Origin: Cliona cf. orientalis
Taxonomy: Eukaryota; Porifera; Demospongiae; Clionaida; Clionaidae
Direction of reading: 5' to 3'
DNA length: 64,000 nucleotides
NCBI GenBank assembly: GCA_963930775.1
Contig: OZ005696.1
Location: 5,828,001-5,892,000 of the forward strand
Both the position numbers and the translations under genes were made by a program. Every line of letters begins with the position of its first letter. The stretch's first letter is position 1. Positions 61,000-64,000 of the stretch are shown here, piece after piece. The notes under the pieces were generated by a model that saw only the letters and a list, made by a program, of their open reading frames with translations, did no database searches and was not told the DNA's origin.

Positions 61000-63138
61000 A
61001 CAATGAACATCATAATGCACCCGCAGAATGATCTTATATTCTTTCAAAGTCTCAGCCACTTAGTCTACTCATCACGATAATTGTGCACCACCACTGTCAA
61101 TAATCATAACACTAATACTGCAGTTCATATTCGAGTTACTAACTGGTCATTGATCTATAGCCATATTTTTTTAATAATTACTTGGATGAATCGATGAAAT
61201 GTCACAAGTTTTGCATGGACATGTAACTCAAATAAGGACATAAGAGGCATAAATAGTTTAGTCTGATTCCCAAACCCCAATCTCCCACGCACAGAAGGAC
61301 CTGCTTGCATGTATACGTATGTACAGTGGGTGTATTCGAGAGGTTTTTGGTTGGCTGTGCAAAGTCAGCAATAGGCTTTGTTTGATCATGTACAGTGTTA
61401 TGTAATGAAAGGTATGCCAGTAGCCAGTACTACGCAATACAGGATACATGAAGTTGCTGTAATTTGATCATTTTGCAACAATCCAAAACAGTTTAGCCAA
61501 GAAGATAATATTATTCAATTGTCATGATGTGCACTAATTTCTTCAATCATGGGGGAGGGGGGAAGGGACTAAGGCATGACACTGTATAAAATTATGGAGC
61601 CGGGTTATGTAGGTATACATTCCACTTAGTAATTTACATATTATCATGTCATTCACTCATTCAGAACTTTCGTAATAGTTACAATAACAAATTGAACTCG
61701 CTCTAAGTATCACCATTTTGTGTAGTTACACTATCATTGTATGCTGGAGAGCACCCCCTTCCCTTCAGCACATACAGGCCTATACAAATCAAGGTCCCTT
61801 AAATTACAATTCCAGATATGGGGATATGTGTGCATGCCAACCGTAGTCTACCTGTCGCCAGAATAATGGCGTCAGTTGTTGCTTTGTTGTAACCTTAAAC
61901 CGAAAATGGACCACCGTAGAAGGCTAAGAGGGTACTGGAGGAGGTTCTAGACCGTGTACTTGCAAGAGTTTCCGCCTTCATAGGTGGGTTCATGGGCTCC
62001 TGGCCTCTGCATGCGTGGATACATACCAGCTCCCTCACAATTAGCTTTTTATGGCAATGTTGTGTCTCATTGTGTATGTGAAAAGAGTATGTACGCTTTC
62101 ATGAACTGACTAAGGGGAGTTCATGGAGTAATGGAGATATGAACTGATATTGGTATGTGTCCGCTAACCTATAAACTCTGACATTGTAGAAATTAGTGGG
62201 ACGTTCCATAGCAATGCTTCAATAAATTCTCCTCAAATTCAATTCATATCTTAATCAAGGTATGATGATACTAAGGATAAAATTCACATTGCAGCCATAG
62301 CAACTACTACTCTCATAATAATTGCTATGGTAATATTATAAGTACATGGATTCTATAGTAATTACATGCACAGGTAGTAATAGTGGCCATTTGAACTTAA
62401 TTAATTAATGCATACCTATAGTGCTGAGCATTCAGACTACCAAATACAATTTCCACTAATACCCAGTAAGAACAATTTTCGTCATATTTAATGCTTAATA
62501 ATTATCCATCGTATGGATAATTACATCATACGTAATAGATTGAATAGTACTGCTACTGTTATTGCATTAGAACAAAGAAGGAAGTGAGGAGAGGGAGGGG
62601 TGGCAAGAAGAGAACCAATTCCCCTCCTCCTCCTCCTATGCATCAACCAATCACATCCAGTGCCTTAAACACACTGCCAACAATCCTTCAGCAAATATAC
62701 ATGTACACAGTCCAAGCCCGCTCAAACAATTAAAATTCTCACAGTTAATATTAATTTTAGTTGATTAAAATAGCCCTGATAAACAGCAAGCTGCATTGCA
62801 AGTACTGGGAAGGGGCCTGGGGATGAGGCTAGCTAGAAATACATACATGTAGCTAACGTGCTTCAAGCAGTGGTACGTATATGTATGCATCCAAGTTGTT
62901 AGGTAAAGCAAACAATAATAAAAATTCTTTTGACAGACTAAAGTGCCTAAAATAACAATAAACAACACATGAAAAACAATACAGTCCAGCCAGACTCACG
63001 GACCACGACTGGACATGCTTTATATATACATGTAAATCCACCTACTATGCAACTTAGCAAAAACCAGTGGTAATTTTTATTGCTAGTTTTGTTATCATAG
63101 TTATTCATTATAATAATATTAGTGATAGTTAGTGGTGG
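61000..63138. other. Stretch without a supportable gene
   Basis: Only short frames were seen. A single TAGCCTCG-family end ('ggggcctggggatgaggcta', about 62813-62832) is present. The right part (from about 62.9 kb) may include the 3' untranslated region of the AP-2 mu gene. Confidence 0.45.
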
Positions 63139-63951
63139 TTAGTAGTTGGACTGGGAGCGTGTTTCGTACAGTCCACTTTTGCTGATGTAGCGCACCCACT
63201 TAACAACATCGTGGTCACTGTAATTTAGCTTAGGCTCGAACACTTTGAGGTAACCCACCTTTAGACCAGAGCAGGCAAAGGGAACCTGCAGGAAAAGTGT
63301 GGGTGTGGATGTAGTGTGGATAACGTGTATATAGGTGATGGAGGGGAAAAAGAAGAAAGGAAAGAGAGGAAGAGATGAAGGAAGAGGTCAGGAAGAAATG
63401 GAGAGAAAGATAATATGACAGAGGAGAAAGGAGGGGAGAGAGAGAGAAAGAGTGAGAGAGAGGGTGTACCTCGAAGTTGAGGGAGATGGGAGGTTTGGCT
63501 CCTTGCTTTTGCTTTGCTGTCTCGGTGATGGGCAGTAGCTCCACGTCAGCACTCAATTGTGTCTCTCTCAGTCCCTGCATGTGCCGAATTCTGCAAAGGA
63601 AACAGATGAAACTCAGCTCAGCTACCATTTCAAACCACATTCACACTCACAATATGTACGTGTACACGTAATTATCAAGCACAATCATCCATTAATGTTG
63701 CCAATTACTCATGCACAGCTAAAAGCTACTTCCGAGCCACTCAGCAATAGCAATTGATAAACTCAAAACACATGGTACAAGCCACAAGTGGTCAACACTT
63801 ACTTCCATACAATGGCATTCTCTCCGCTCTTGTATTTGGCCTTGCCCTTGAGTGTGATGATTTTCACACCCGAGGTGTTGGGGGGAACAGGGATACGAAC
63901 CTCTATCTTCTGTGCTGTTAGGGCGGTTTTGAACAAGGACTTAAGGACAAG
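63139..63951 (-). CDS. AP2M1: AP-2 complex mu subunit, last three exons (partial)
   Basis: Exons 63803-63951, 63470-63590 and 63139-63285, with GTAAGT, GTACAC and CAG-type sites and consistent phases. The gene continues beyond the right edge. Seen in order: [90 protein letters not shown] and [12 protein letters not shown]. Known: this is the C-terminal mu-homology domain of AP-2, which binds YxxPhi sorting signals and PIP2 during clathrin-mediated endocytosis. The [12 protein letters not shown] stretch separates it from AP-1 mu. The C-terminus runs five residues past the usual YETR ending. Confidence 0.93.
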
Positions 63952-64000
63952 CTGGAGGAAGAGGTGGGGGAGAAAGAAAGCAAGAGAGGGAGGAAGAGAG

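Overview
This is eukaryotic nuclear DNA. Genes are split by GT-AG introns and embedded in AT-rich sequence full of short DNA-transposon derivatives, microsatellites and palindromic ACATGTACATGT runs. The window suggests a marine invertebrate, most likely a sponge (Porifera). The reasons are an expanded family of death-fold exons, a C1q/TNF-like secreted protein, animal-type AP-2 mu and DDX19 genes, and a BEL/Pao retrotransposon (a metazoan family). The phylum is an inference; I could not run a search.

Region 1 (about 1.2-30.9 kb, minus strand) holds a striking tandem array of at least twelve death-domain-like exons. Every exon starts and ends in phase 1, has a length divisible by three and no internal stop. 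The eleven junctions would all rebuild an aspartate codon from G|AT or G|AC. Spliced together they would give about 1,180 residues of back-to-back death-like domains. The array has grown recently: three units of 1.3-1.7 kb (15.8-19.8 kb) are nearly identical, and so are two segments of about 1.1 kb (23.8-24.9 and 25.8-26.9 kb). A 6.2-kb BEL/Pao element (9609-15828) sits inside the array in the same transcriptional direction. It has two 208-bp LTRs and two in-frame stop codons.

Region 2 (32.3-38.2 kb, plus strand) is a complete twelve-exon DDX19/Dbp5-type DEAD-box helicase gene of 478 codons, whose product would act in mRNA export and translation termination. Its introns carry a transposon and long complementary CT and GA tracts.

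Region 3 (38.5-39.7 kb, minus strand) is a two-exon gene for a secreted C1q/TNF-fold protein of 211 residues with a TATA box. It is convergent with the helicase gene.

Region 4 (about 40-62 kb) is gene-poor or contains genes that cannot be resolved by eye. A few candidate exons are seen on both strands, most notably 48175-48379 (minus). The rest is minisatellites, microsatellites, foldback elements and a hAT-like element with an 8-bp target duplication.

Region 5 (63139-63951, minus strand) is the last three exons of the clathrin adaptor AP-2 mu subunit gene, which continues beyond the right edge.

Small DNA elements were recognised from terminal inverted repeats (TIRs) and target-site duplications (TSDs). 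They include a 9-bp-TSD family whose ends read TAGCCTCG, a 5-bp-TSD family with GGCGTAGCCAGG ends, two copies of a 545-bp hairpin-ended element, pogo-like TA inserts, and a 1-kb GGGCGTG-rich element flanked by TTAA.
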